Below, one piece after another: positions 49,709-59,617 of a stretch of DNA of 64,000 nucleotides. The position numbers were made by a program, and so were the translations under genes. How positions within the stretch are numbered: position 1 is the first letter of the stretch; each line of letters begins with the position of its first letter. Under the pieces are notes generated by a model, which did not search any database, had not been told where the DNA came from, and saw only the letters and a program-made list of their open reading frames with translations. This stretch comes from Flavobacterium sp. Its GTDB lineage: Bacteria; Bacteroidota; Bacteroidia; Flavobacteriales; Flavobacteriaceae. Location of the stretch: the NCBI RefSeq assembly GCF_027484705.1, contig NZ_JAIXSL010000012.1, forward strand, positions 124,001 to 188,000, read 5' to 3'.

Positions 49709-52555
49709 ATGAAATTGTATTTATTCATCATGTCATTGTTTTTTTGCTGCACGATTAATGCACAGAATACAATCACAGGTTCTGTTACTGATAGTAACAA
49801 GCAACCCATTCCCGGTGCCAATGTTAAAGTTATTGGTGAATCTGCCGGAACAACGACCGACTCCGACGGTAATTTCAAGTTAAGCACTGCGGCAAAACTT
49901 CCATTTAACATTGAAGTTACCAGTGTGGGTTACGGAAATAAAAGCTTGAAAATCACAAGTGAAAATCAAAAGGTAACTATTGTTTTGACCGATGAAGAAA
50001 CCAAATTAAATGAAATTGTGGTTTCTGCATCAAGAACACCTGAAAGAGTGATAGAGTCGCCCGTTACGATTGAAAGAATGGGATTAAAAGAGATTAAGGG
50101 TTCTACAGCTGCCACATATTATGATGGACTAGAAAACCTTAAAGAAGTACATTTCAATACGAGTAGTTTGTCTTTCAAGTCTATAAATGCTAGAGGATTT
50201 GCAACAGTTGCCAATACCCGTTTCATGCAATTGGTTGACGGAATGGATAATTCCTCACCAGCTCTAAATTTTGTCTTGGGAAATCTAATTGGACTTTCCG
50301 AATTAGATGTTGCTAGTGTCGAATTGCTTCCGGGCGCTTCTTCTGCTTTGTATGGCGCGAATGCATTTAATGGTATTTTATTTATGAATAGTAAAAGCCC
50401 TTTCACAAGCCAAGGAATTAGTACCTATATTAAATACGGACAAACTTCTCAAAAAACAGCCGGAACTAATGATTATTGGGATTTCGGAATTCGAGCGGCT
50501 CATGCTTTCAATAAATACATAGCCGGTAAAGCCAATTTAAACATCATGAGAGCTACCGAATGGATAGCCTCAGACAATCGAGATGTACGTGGAGGTCTCG
50601 TTGGACATGAAAACAATCAAAATTACGACGGTTTAAACTACTATGGAGATGAAGCTTCTATTTTCATTCCTAATGTAGGACAAGTCAGTAGAACCGGGTA
50701 TCGCGATCAAGATTTGAATGATAATAAAATCAAAAGTGTAAAAGCTGATTTGTCTTTACATATCAAACCTTGGGCTAATGACTTCGAAATTATTTTACAA
50801 AGCAAAGTAGGAACAGGAAATACAATTTATCAAGGAGCCAACCGATATGCTTTGAAAAATTTCTTCATGAATCAAAACAAAATTGAGGTAAAAGGAAACA
50901 ATTTCTTCGTTAGAGGGTATATGACTTCAGAAGATGCTGGAAATTCATACAACATGACTTTTGCTGGTTTGAAAGTAAATGAAGAATGGAAGAGCAATAC
51001 AAACTGGTTTACTGATTACGGAAGAGCATTTCAATTGTCAAGTGCTGTATTGGGCTTTAGTACAAGTCAAGCTTCTGCATATGCAAGAAATTTTGCGGAT
51101 TACAACTTAACGCCACTTTTGCCAATTCCAGTGAGCAATTTAGGAGGCGCCAACGGAACAAGATTGTTGCCTGGAACCTCAGAATATAAAGCTGCGCTAA
51201 ACAAAGTAATCGGTAACTCTAACCCAATTACAGGAGGTGCAAAATTTGAAGACCAATCAAAAATTTACCATTCCGATGCCAATTATAATTTTAAAGACAA
51301 AATTAAGTTCGCTGAAATTCAAGTAGGTGGTTCGCTGCGTCAATACGAAATGAATTCTAACGGAAGTATCTTTACTGACGGCGATGGAAAAATCACTTAT
51401 AACGAATACGGAATCTACACTCAATTAACCAAAAAGTTCTTGAAAGAAGAACGTCTGAAATTTACAGGTTCTATTCGTTACGATAAAAGCCAAAACTTCG
51501 ATGGATTTGTATCTCCAAGAGTGGCTTTTGTATACTCTGCTGGTGCTTCTAAAAGACATAACATTAGAGTTTCTTATCAGACAGGATTTAGAAATCCAAC
51601 AACTCAAGATCAGTACATTGGTTTAGATGTTGGTCCATACGCGTTAGTCGGTTCAGCTCCGGATAACTTAGAGCGCTATTCTGAAATTAGAGGAGAAAAT
51701 TTTAATGGAAGTGGCGTTATTTCTGATGAAGGACAAACAATTTTAAATGGTGCAACACAAGTAACAATGGAAGGTACACGAGCTTATAAAAATTCTTTTA
51801 CCAAAGAATCTGTAACAGCATTTGATAACGCAATTTCAGCAGGTCAAACAGCTGAGACTGCAGCATTAAATCTTCAAGTTGCTAATATTGAATTGGTAAA
51901 ACCTGAAAGAGTTCAAGCTTTTGAATTAGGATATCGCACCGTAATACAAAATGATTTGTCAATCGATATCAATGGGTATTATAATATTTACAACGACTTC
52001 TTAAATCAAGCCAGAGTGCTTGCTCCTTATTATGGAGATGTAAAGGATGTGACGCTTGGATCAAACTCAGTGACTGCTATCAAAAACAAAGACAGAAGAG
52101 AATACAATGTTTACACCAACTCGCAAACGCAAGTGACGTCAGTAGGATTTGGAGTAGGATTGGGTAAAAAAGTATACAAAGACTTCGAAGTAAGTGTGAA
52201 TTATAATTTTGCTGATTTTGAATTTGATCAAGACAAAGATCCTTCTTTTGTAGCCGGATTTAACACACCGAAGCACAGAGTAAAAGCATCATTAGGAAAT
52301 GATAAATTGTTTAAAAATTTTGGTTTCAACACCAATGTACGTTGGAATACAGAATACTTATGGGAATCTAATTTTGGCGACGGTATGGTTCCAGAAAACA
52401 CCGTTTTTGATGCACAAATTAATTATGCAATACCAGGTATAAAATCAATGTTAAAAATAGGAGGGAACAATATATTTGGAAAAGATTACATCCAAGTAAT
52501 AGGAGCTGGAGCCATAGGACAAATATGGTATGCATCATTGACCATCAATCCTTAA
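49709..52555 (+). CDS. TonB-dependent outer-membrane receptor with carboxypeptidase-regulatory-like N-terminal domain
   Basis: 948 residues from the ATG at 49709 (MKLYLFIMSLFFCC); an ATG 39 bp upstream would bury the signal peptide, which ends INAQ. Residues of about 20-100 are the beta-sandwich domain (NTITGSVTDSNKQPIPGANV to GYGNKSLKI) common in Bacteroidetes receptors. The plug domain starts VVSASRTPERVIESPVTIER and contains ELLPGASSALYGANAFNGIL. The rest is a 22-strand barrel ending in IGQIWYASLTINP with no terminal aromatic residue. It imports a large or scarce ligand using TonB energy. The SGNH lipoprotein gene 36 bp downstream is the likely partner. Codon use is more A/T-rich than in most of the window. 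Confidence 0.92.
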   Translation: MKLYLFIMSLFFCCTINAQNTITGSVTDSNKQPIPGANVKVIGESAGTTTDSDGNFKLSTAAKLPFNIEVTSVGYGNKSLKITSENQKVTIVLTDEETKLNEIVVSASRTPERVIESPVTIERMGLKEIKGSTAATYYDGLENLKEVHFNTSSLSFKSINARGFATVANTRFMQLVDGMDNSSPALNFVLGNLIGLSELDVASVELLPGASSALYGANAFNGILFMNSKSPFTSQGISTYIKYGQTSQKTAGTNDYWDFGIRAAHAFNKYIAGKANLNIMRATEWIASDNRDVRGGLVGHENNQNYDGLNYYGDEASIFIPNVGQVSRTGYRDQDLNDNKIKSVKADLSLHIKPWANDFEIILQSKVGTGNTIYQGANRYALKNFFMNQNKIEVKGNNFFVRGYMTSEDAGNSYNMTFAGLKVNEEWKSNTNWFTDYGRAFQLSSAVLGFSTSQASAYARNFADYNLTPLLPIPVSNLGGANGTRLLPGTSEYKAALNKVIGNSNPITGGAKFEDQSKIYHSDANYNFKDKIKFAEIQVGGSLRQYEMNSNGSIFTDGDGKITYNEYGIYTQLTKKFLKEERLKFTGSIRYDKSQNFDGFVSPRVAFVYSAGASKRHNIRVSYQTGFRNPTTQDQYIGLDVGPYALVGSAPDNLERYSEIRGENFNGSGVISDEGQTILNGATQVTMEGTRAYKNSFTKESVTAFDNAISAGQTAETAALNLQVANIELVKPERVQAFELGYRTVIQNDLSIDINGYYNIYNDFLNQARVLAPYYGDVKDVTLGSNSVTAIKNKDRREYNVYTNSQTQVTSVGFGVGLGKKVYKDFEVSVNYNFADFEFDQDKDPSFVAGFNTPKHRVKASLGNDKLFKNFGFNTNVRWNTEYLWESNFGDGMVPENTVFDAQINYAIPGIKSMLKIGGNNIFGKDYIQVIGAGAIGQIWYASLTINP

Positions 52556-52591
52556 TTATTCATTAAATCAATATTTAAAATTATTTCAATT

Positions 52592-54097
52592 ATGATAAAA
52601 AATTTCAAATGGCTAGTATTGGTTTCGTTAACCTTTATAGCATGCTCCAGTAACGACGACGACGACGCAACACCTGTTGAAGTGCCAGTTACTGCAGGCT
52701 CGGCTGATTTTACAAAATATGTTGCCCTAGGAAACTCACTTACTGCAGGTTATAGCGATGGTGCACTTTTTATAGCGGGACAGCAAGGGTCATACACGAA
52801 CATATTGGCGCAACAATTTTCGCTAGTTGGCGGCGGAGAATTTAAGATTCCATTCATGAAAGATAATATCGGAGGAATTTTATTTGGAGGCACACAAAGA
52901 CCTGGTTTTGGACCAAGATTATATTTCACCGGAAATTCAGCTTCTCCAGCAGCAGCAGTTGCAGGGCCACCTACCACCGAAGTGGCAGATCCGTCAACGT
53001 CTTTGGCTGGTCCATACAATAATATGGGTGTTCCAGGAGCAAAAAGTTTTCATTTGTTAGCGCCTGGTTATGGAAATATCAGCGGTCTTTTTGCTGTTCC
53101 ACCAACAGCAAATCCATATTTTGTTCGTTTTGCGTCTTCTCCAGGGACTTCGATTTTGGCAGATGCACTAGCCCAAAATCCAACATTTTTTTCACTTTGG
53201 ATTGGAAACAATGATGTTTTAGGATATGCAACGGCTGGCGGAATGAATGTCGCTCAAGATCCAGTATTCGGAAGCGATATTACACCTTCAGCGGGGCCTC
53301 CAGGGGTTGGGTTCGATGCTACATATACCTTCCTAGTTGAAAGTTTGACCGCTTCTGGCGCAAAGGGTGTTGTCGCTAATATTCCTTACGTAAATACAAT
53401 TCCTTTTTTCACCACAGTTGGATATAATCCAATTCCAGAATTGACTCAAGCTCAAGCAGATCAATTAAACGCGGGATATGCGGCATACAATGGGGGGCTT
53501 CAGGCAGCTAAGAATTTAGGGATAATTACTGAAGAGGAAAGGTTGCAAAGAGCCATAGTTTTTACTGCTGGCAAAAAAAAACCGGTCGTAATGGTTGATG
53601 AATATCTTACTGATATTACCTCACTGAATCCAGCTTTGATTAAAATGAGACTAACTACCAGTCAAGACTACATTGTGTTAAGCTCACAAGGAACAAGTGC
53701 GCAGTCATTTATAGCGGCTGGAAATGGTACTGCTGCAGGACCATTATCTGATCGATGGGTTTTATCTAAAAACGAAGTAGCAGAATTAAAAACCGCTACA
53801 GATGCTTACAATGTAACGATTAAGGCATTAGCGACTTCCAAAAACTTGGCTTTTGTTGATGCAAATGCTGTTTTAAGTCAAGTGTTTAACGGCGGAATTC
53901 GTTTTGATAATTATCATCTATCATCTAGTTATGCTGTAGGCGGTGCATTCTCAATGGATGGCGTTCATCCAAGTCCAAGAGGATACGCACTAATCGCAAA
54001 TAAATTCATGGAAGCCATCAACGCTAAATATGGTTCAACATTCAGACCCGTTGATTTAGGGAAATATAAAGTCCAATATCCTGCGACGCTTAATTAA
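52592..54097 (+). CDS. SGNH/GDSL-type hydrolase lipoprotein
   Basis: 501 residues. The lipoprotein signal ends FIAC with C18, followed by SSNDDDDATP, an acidic stretch of the kind that sends lipoproteins to the cell surface in this phylum. SGNH blocks are visible: YVALGNSLTAGYSDGALF (block I, GNSLT in place of GDSL, with the catalytic Ser), FFSLWIGNNDVLGYA (the Gly/Asn blocks) and SMDGVHPSPRGYALIANKF (block V with Asp and His). It should hydrolyse an ester, such as a lipid or acylated sugar, at the outer surface. A long Gly/Pro/Ala-rich insert lies at about 115-150. It is co-transcribed with the TonB receptor, which may import a product. Confidence 0.9.
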   Translation: MIKNFKWLVLVSLTFIACSSNDDDDATPVEVPVTAGSADFTKYVALGNSLTAGYSDGALFIAGQQGSYTNILAQQFSLVGGGEFKIPFMKDNIGGILFGGTQRPGFGPRLYFTGNSASPAAAVAGPPTTEVADPSTSLAGPYNNMGVPGAKSFHLLAPGYGNISGLFAVPPTANPYFVRFASSPGTSILADALAQNPTFFSLWIGNNDVLGYATAGGMNVAQDPVFGSDITPSAGPPGVGFDATYTFLVESLTASGAKGVVANIPYVNTIPFFTTVGYNPIPELTQAQADQLNAGYAAYNGGLQAAKNLGIITEEERLQRAIVFTAGKKKPVVMVDEYLTDITSLNPALIKMRLTTSQDYIVLSSQGTSAQSFIAAGNGTAAGPLSDRWVLSKNEVAELKTATDAYNVTIKALATSKNLAFVDANAVLSQVFNGGIRFDNYHLSSSYAVGGAFSMDGVHPSPRGYALIANKFMEAINAKYGSTFRPVDLGKYKVQYPATLN

Positions 54098-54119
54098 TTG
54101 AAGCATTTCTGATAGTCAC

Positions 54120-54153
54120 AAAACCATCCTTGCCATAAGGATGGTTTTATTTT
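54120..54153 (+). terminator. Terminator of the TonB receptor/SGNH operon
   Basis: AAAACCATCCTT (54120-54131) pairs perfectly with AAGGATGGTTTT (54137-54148) around GCCAT, followed by ATTTTT. Confidence 0.85.
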
Positions 54154-54237
54154 TAATAAACTTTATTAGATTAATCAGTTGTAAGAGCATTCATAAAGGA
54201 ATCAATAAAAAAGACATATTTTTTTATTAAAATAATA

Positions 54238-54267
54238 TTGATTTTTTATTTTAAAAATTTATCTTTG
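54238..54267 (+). promoter_or_regulatory. Promoter of atpD: TTG -33 and TATCTTTG -7
   Basis: TTG (54238-54240) and TATCTTTG (54260-54267) are 19 bp apart, an ideal Bacteroidetes sigma-A arrangement. The leader from the predicted start near 54274 to the ATG at 54341 is about 67 nt. It contains the short repeat GGTGTTTCCCGCCTGTGATTT with no clear riboswitch fold. Confidence 0.75.
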
Positions 54268-54337
54268 CACTCGAAAAAAAGAGGTGTTTCCCGCCTGTGA
54301 TTTCACAAACCTAAATAGCTATTTAATAAATACATAA

Positions 54338-55852
<1,515 letters not shown>

Positions 55853-55857
55853 TTATT

Positions 55858-55943
55858 TTAAATTTTAAATGATGAATTTTGAATTGGAACCTCAATTCCA
55901 ATACATGTCTCATTCAAAATTTAAAATTCAAAATCCAAAATAA
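55858..55943. repeat. AT-rich palindrome between atpD and atpC
   Basis: The left part (55858-55886) contains AATGATGAATTTTGAATT and the right part (55911-55941) CATTCAAAATTTAAAATTCA, which pair imperfectly over about 30 bp. Near the centre TTGGAA pairs with TTCCAA. The motifs match the elements at 13458 and 17142. Its position inside a core operon suggests that it is tolerated or useful in tuning beta versus epsilon expression. Confidence 0.65.
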
Positions 55944-55948
55944 AAAAA

Positions 55949-56230
55949 ATGATTTTAGAAATAGTATCACCAGAATCCAAATTGTTTCAGGGCGAAGTCA
56001 CTTCAGTATCGCTTCCGGGTGTTGACGGTAGTTTCCAGATCCTGAACCACCACGCGCCAATCGTTGCCACACTCAAAGCGGGCGACATTAAAATCGCAGC
56101 GCCAGGATTCAAATTCGATAAGGAAATCGCTGCTAAATTCACCAAAATCAACGAGCAGACGTACACCCTAAAAATTGATTCGGGAACCATCGAGATGAAA
56201 GACAACAAAGTCATCGTTTTGGTCGACTAA
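55949..56230 (+). CDS. atpC: F1F0 ATP synthase subunit epsilon, short form
   Basis: 93 residues, compared with about 138 in E. coli. It covers only the N-terminal beta-sandwich (LEIVSPESKLFQGEVTSVSL, LPGVDGSFQILNHHAPIVAT, then IKIAAPGF). The C-terminal pair of helices that inhibits the enzyme is missing, which is normal for this family in Flavobacteria. It links the gamma stalk to the c-ring. A terminator lies 20 bp after the stop. Confidence 0.93.
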   Translation: MILEIVSPESKLFQGEVTSVSLPGVDGSFQILNHHAPIVATLKAGDIKIAAPGFKFDKEIAAKFTKINEQTYTLKIDSGTIEMKDNKVIVLVD

Positions 56231-56250
56231 AGAATATAAATTATAAGAAG

Positions 56251-56278
56251 AACGCCTGGCATTTGTCAGGCGTTTTTT
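56251..56278 (+). terminator. Terminator after atpC
   Basis: AACGCCTG (56251-56258) pairs with CAGGCGTT (56267-56274) around an 8-nt loop, followed by four more T residues. Confidence 0.85.
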
Positions 56279-56296
56279 ATTTCTAATATTTTTTTC

Positions 56297-56378
56297 AGGA
56301 GCTATTCCGGCTATCCATTCCCAATCTTTAGTGCCGAACAACGGCACCAAAGGATTTCCATTACTATCCGGGCTAGGG
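56297..56378. repeat. Dispersed ~82-bp palindromic element, copy C
   Basis: It starts AGGAGC, has the core ATCTTTAGTGCCG / CGGCACCAAAGGAT and ends ATCCGGGCTAGGG. Compared with other copies the core carries paired changes (TTTAGTGCC against GGCACCAAA instead of TTTTGTGCC against GGCACAAAA), partly preserving the stem. It lies between convergent atpC and the XRE gene. Confidence 0.8.
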
Positions 56379-56392
56379 AACCGTTCTAGGGA

Positions 56393-56602
56393 TTACTTAT
56401 CTTCAACATATTCCAGAATATCGCCGGGCTGACATTCCAAAATATTGCAAATCATTTCCAACGTTGAGAAACGAACCGCTTTGGCTTTCCCCGTTTTTAA
56501 GATCGATAAATTGGCCGTAGTAATCCCAATGCGTTCGGCAAGTTCGTTCGAGCGCATCTTCCGCTTGGCAAGCATCACATCAAGATTTAAAACAATAGGC
56601 AT
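56393..56602 (-). CDS. Small XRE-type (YozG-like) transcriptional regulator
   Basis: 69 residues. MPIVLNLDVMLAKRKMRSNE is followed by the helix-turn-helix LAERIGITTANLSILKTGKA and the C-terminal FSTLEMICNILECQPGDILE, which together match the compact YozG/Cro-like regulators found next to DUF2975 genes. It is probably a repressor of its own operon. It starts 2 bp after the DUF2975 stop codon on the same strand. A group of CAATAAW repeats upstream of the operon is the likely target. Confidence 0.88.
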   Translation of the reverse strand: MPIVLNLDVMLAKRKMRSNELAERIGITTANLSILKTGKAKAVRFSTLEMICNILECQPGDILEYVEDK

Positions 56603-56604
56603 GT

Positions 56605-57120
56605 TTATATGGTAAGTTCGTTTTCGTCTTTAATGATTTTAGCCTCATTAAAAATGTAACTCAAAATAATGAAGAACAAAGATATGATAATAGAAAACGC
56701 CATCGACTCCGGTTTGATTGTACTCATGGTTAAATGAATCGTCGCATTGTTCAGTGCGCCATAAATATAAGCCGGAATAGTCACGAGTAATGAAGACACC
56801 AACATCGAAATACCAATAGCTTTCAAAGATTTTACCGACAAATCCGTAAAGAACTCTTTTCGCACAAACATCGCGATGAGTTTCTTAAGTTCATAAACAG
56901 CATAGATAAATAGGGCATAACCCGCGACCATCAATAAAGCTACAAAAATGAAAGCGGTATCGAAATGTTCGATTTTCTGACCCGCAATTTCAACATTCAT
57001 CTTCGACATGTTGCCTGTAATCAAACCATAGAGTAAACCAAGAAGGCTGACTATCATCACAATCATCGAGAATACAATAACAACATCTAAGATGGTTTTA
57101 AGTTGGTAAATTTTTTTCAT
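56605..57120 (-). CDS. DUF2975 membrane protein
   Basis: 171 residues with four predicted membrane helices (near residues 15-37, 52-73, 100-122 and 140-162). Family features are IEHFDTAFIFVALLMVAGYA, LKKLIAMFVRKEFFTDLSVK and SLKAIGISMLVSSLLVTIPA. DUF2975 proteins regularly occur in two-gene units with a YozG-like XRE regulator, as here. Function unknown. It is preceded by a good promoter with TTG and TATATTTG elements. Confidence 0.88.
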   Translation of the reverse strand: MKKIYQLKTILDVVIVFSMIVMIVSLLGLLYGLITGNMSKMNVEIAGQKIEHFDTAFIFVALLMVAGYALFIYAVYELKKLIAMFVRKEFFTDLSVKSLKAIGISMLVSSLLVTIPAYIYGALNNATIHLTMSTIKPESMAFSIIISLFFIILSYIFNEAKIIKDENELTI

Positions 57121-57142
57121 TTTTCTGTGTTTTAAGTTTGGT

Positions 57143-57170
57143 CAAATATATAAAAATTATTGATAAACAA
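57143..57170 (-). promoter_or_regulatory. Promoter of the DUF2975/XRE operon: TTG -33 and TATATTTG -7
   Basis: On the minus strand TTG (57168-57170) and TATATTTG (57143-57150) are separated by 17 bp. The -7 box lies 22 bp before the ATG at 57120. Confidence 0.65.
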
Positions 57171-57195
57171 TAATAAAGCAATAAAAAACAATAAT
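57156..57195. promoter_or_regulatory. Phased CAATAAW repeats overlapping the -33 region, candidate XRE operator
   Basis: CAATAAT (57168-57174), CAATAAA (57179-57185) and CAATAAT (57189-57195) point the same way, 11 and 10 bp apart, on the same face of the helix. An inverted copy ATTATTG (57156-57162) faces the first across ATAAA, forming a 7-5-7 dyad over the -33 element. The arrangement is what a repressor such as the XRE protein of this operon would use; binding itself is inferred. Confidence 0.45.
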
Positions 57196-57278
57196 TTATT
57201 TTTTCTTAAATCACAATGTCCTCGATTTTTTATTGATTTTAATTCGTGAATTCGTGGCTGATATAATCCCCAAAACCA

Positions 57279-57286
57279 TAACTTTG
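57279..57286 (+). promoter_or_regulatory. -7 promoter box TAACTTTG directly before bioF
   Basis: An exact TAnnTTTG match ending only 5 bp before the bioF ATG at 57292. Transcription from it would begin at or next to the start codon, implying a leaderless message. No clear TTG -33 was found. Confidence 0.5.
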
Positions 57287-57291
57287 CCCTT

Positions 57292-58431
57292 ATGAAGTTT
57301 CCGAAAAACCTATCCGACAAACTCGAAACCCGAAAGCAAAACAATGCCGAGCGCCAATTGCCTTCAGTAAGTTCCAACATCGATTTCGCTTCGAATGATT
57401 ATCTGGGTTTTGCCCAATCGGAAACTATTTTCCATCAAACCCATCAGTTTTTAATCGACAGTGATTATCTCGAAAATGGGGCAACAGGTTCACGACTCCT
57501 TTCCGGAAACCATCCCTTATATACTTTAGCCGAAAATCAAATCGCCCAATTTCACCAAGCCGAATCCGCATTGATTTTTAATTCCGGCTATGATGCTAAC
57601 GTGGGTTTTTTCAGCAGCGTTCCGCAAAAAGGCGATTTCATTCTTTATGATGAGTTATGTCACGCTTCCATCCGCGACGGCATCCGATTGTCAAGTGCCA
57701 AATCCTATAAATTTCAACACAACGATTACGAAGATTTAGAGCGGTTGCTGATGCAATGTCAGACACAATTTGTCGAAATTTACATTGTCACCGAATCCGT
57801 TTTTTCTATGGATGGCGATGCACCAAATCTTGAAGCGATTGCAAACCTCGCCGAAAAAAACGAGGCTCACATCGTGATTGATGAAGCGCATGCACTTGGC
57901 GTTTTCGGAAATCATGGTGAAGGATTGGTCCAAAGCCTGCAACTTCAGGATAAAATTTTCGCCAGAATTGTAACCTTCGGAAAAGGATTGGGTTGCCACG
58001 GTGCAGCGGTTTTGGGAAGCGATGAACTCAAAAATTATCTCGTTAATTTCGCACGTAGTTTTATATACACCACTGGGCTTTCACCGCACGCGATTGCGAC
58101 TATTTATGTGGCATATCAAGCCTTGGAGCAAGACCAAATTTCGTTAGAAAAACTTCGAAAGAACATCAATATTTTCAACCAACAAAAGCTATTGTTGGGC
58201 CTGAAGCCGTTGTTTGTTCGTAGCAAATCAGCCATCCAAAGTGCCATTATTCCGGGCAATGAAAAAGTAAAAACCATCGCTTCAAAACTCCAGCATCATG
58301 GCTTCGATGTCAAAGCCATTCTTTCGCCAACAGTTCCCGAAGGTCAAGAACGCCTGCGATTTTGCATTCACAGCTACAACACTTCAGAAGAAATTTCCTC
58401 GCTGATGGCTTGTCTTCAGTCACTTCTTTAA
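57292..58431 (+). CDS. bioF: 8-amino-7-oxononanoate synthase
   Basis: 379 residues. Alpha-oxoamine synthase features: FASNDYLGFAQSETIFHQTH, GATGSRLLSGNHPLYTLAEN, ALIFNSGYDANVGFFSSVPQ, DELCHASIRDGIRLS, IVIDEAHALGVFGNHGEGLV with the PLP-binding Asp, and ARIVTFGKGLGCHGAAVLGS with the Schiff-base Lys. It condenses pimeloyl-ACP (or -CoA) with alanine, the first step of the biotin ring assembly. The other biotin genes bioD and bioA are 2.3 kb downstream on the same strand, separated by four unrelated genes with their own signals. Confidence 0.93.
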   Translation: MKFPKNLSDKLETRKQNNAERQLPSVSSNIDFASNDYLGFAQSETIFHQTHQFLIDSDYLENGATGSRLLSGNHPLYTLAENQIAQFHQAESALIFNSGYDANVGFFSSVPQKGDFILYDELCHASIRDGIRLSSAKSYKFQHNDYEDLERLLMQCQTQFVEIYIVTESVFSMDGDAPNLEAIANLAEKNEAHIVIDEAHALGVFGNHGEGLVQSLQLQDKIFARIVTFGKGLGCHGAAVLGSDELKNYLVNFARSFIYTTGLSPHAIATIYVAYQALEQDQISLEKLRKNINIFNQQKLLLGLKPLFVRSKSAIQSAIIPGNEKVKTIASKLQHHGFDVKAILSPTVPEGQERLRFCIHSYNTSEEISSLMACLQSLL

Positions 58432-58505
58432 ATAAAAGCAAATTTTTCTGTAACGTTTGGGTGGTTTGATTACTTACGGGCGGTAATCCAATAAATCGAA
58501 ACATC

Positions 58506-58718
58506 ATGAAACCAGCAACTACAACACTGCAGCAATTAAAAGTGGCCGTAATTATTCTAGTGGCGTTTTTGTCGTCTTGCGGCCTGAGTTATTCAATCAT
58601 CAGGTTTTTGACCACCGACGCGCCGCGACCGACGTTCCTATTTCCGTTATTCGTCATTTCCGTTTTGATTTTAGCCAAAATGGCGCTATCCTTTAAAAAG
58701 GCACCTAAGCATCAGTAA
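58506..58718 (+). CDS. Small two-helix membrane protein, unrecognised
   Basis: 70 residues. Two hydrophobic helices (about residues 12-32 and 43-60) are joined by a short loop RFLTTDAPRPTFLFP, and the C-terminus is basic (FKKAPKHQ). A cysteine at position 25 in FLSSCG superficially resembles a lipobox, but the second helix argues for an integral membrane protein. I do not recognise a family. Support for it being real comes from the ATG, codon use like its neighbours, and its fit between bioF and the TraB-family gene on the same strand. Confidence 0.6.
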   Translation: MKPATTTLQQLKVAVIILVAFLSSCGLSYSIIRFLTTDAPRPTFLFPLFVISVLILAKMALSFKKAPKHQ

Positions 58719-58755
58719 GCAGCAACTGTTTCAATCATTCATCAAAAAAACAATC

Positions 58756-59613
58756 ATGAAAAATCTATTCAAAATACTGTTCGTACTTATCGCATTCGGA
58801 TATAGTTTATCTTCAAATGCGCAATCATCCAACAACAAAAATTCCGTGCTCTGGGAAGTTTCAGGTAACGGATTAAAAAAACCGTCGTATCTTTTTGGCA
58901 CCATTCACATGATCTGCGGAAAAGATTTTGTCATGTGGCCCAAAGCAACCGATGCATTCGCCAAAACATCAAAATTAGCTTTAGAAATCAATATGGCCGA
59001 TCCCAACGAAATGGCGACAGCACAACAAATGGCCATGGGAAAAGCACCGTTAAGCACAACATTAACCGCAAAACAAAAAGCGGATCTTGAAAGCATCTTG
59101 CAAAAAAACGGAGTCGGCACGTTGGCGCAACTAGACAGTTATACGCTCGAAACTGTGATGAGTTTGCTGTTTATGAAATCATTCGGCTGCCCGGATTTGA
59201 AATTTTATGAAATGGAATTCATTACTAAAGCCCATGAAAGCAATAAACCTGTTGTGGGTTTAGAGAAAGTAGCAGAGCAACTCGAGTTTTTAAACCAATC
59301 CTTTTCAGACGATGAGATGATTGCTTATTTGCAACAAATAGATGCCAATATGTGTGCGGAAATGGTCAAACAATACACCAATCAAGATGTGGATGGTTTG
59401 TATCAAATGATGATTGAGAAAGATTCAATGTCGACCAACACCCAAAAAATATTGCTAGACAACCGAAATGCAAAATGGGTCAAAACCATGCCCGAAATGA
59501 TGCAGCAAGAAAGTGTTTTCTTTGCGTTTGGCGCGGCGCATTTGGCAGGTGAAAAAGGCGTCATCAACTTATTAAAACAAGCCGGATATTCCTTAAGACC
59601 AATAATGAACTAA
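58756..59613 (+). CDS. TraB/GumN-family exported protein
   Basis: 285 residues. The signal peptide ends SNAQ. The family pattern is clear: LWEVSGNGLKKPSYLFGTIH with the conserved GTxH, FVMWPKATDAFAKTSKLALE, LKFYEMEFITKAHESNKPVV followed by GLEK, and the C-terminal VFFAFGAAHLAGEKGVINLL followed by LKQAGY with the second conserved Gly-His-Leu-type motif. Two GxH-type motifs are typical of the TIKI/TraB fold, whose animal members are metalloproteases. The bacterial substrate is unknown. The sigma-factor gene begins 4 bp after its stop, so the two are likely co-transcribed. Confidence 0.9.
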   Translation: MKNLFKILFVLIAFGYSLSSNAQSSNNKNSVLWEVSGNGLKKPSYLFGTIHMICGKDFVMWPKATDAFAKTSKLALEINMADPNEMATAQQMAMGKAPLSTTLTAKQKADLESILQKNGVGTLAQLDSYTLETVMSLLFMKSFGCPDLKFYEMEFITKAHESNKPVVGLEKVAEQLEFLNQSFSDDEMIAYLQQIDANMCAEMVKQYTNQDVDGLYQMMIEKDSMSTNTQKILLDNRNAKWVKTMPEMMQQESVFFAFGAAHLAGEKGVINLLKQAGYSLRPIMN

Positions 59614-59617
59614 AGCT

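Noticed and set aside
52592..54097. Inactivated lipase because GDSL reads GNSL
   Set aside because: The catalytic Ser remains and the Gly-Asn, Asp and His blocks are intact; GNS is a normal variant in this lipoprotein group.
55949..56230. Truncated atpC
   Set aside because: The short epsilon lacking the C-terminal helices is the normal form in Flavobacteria.
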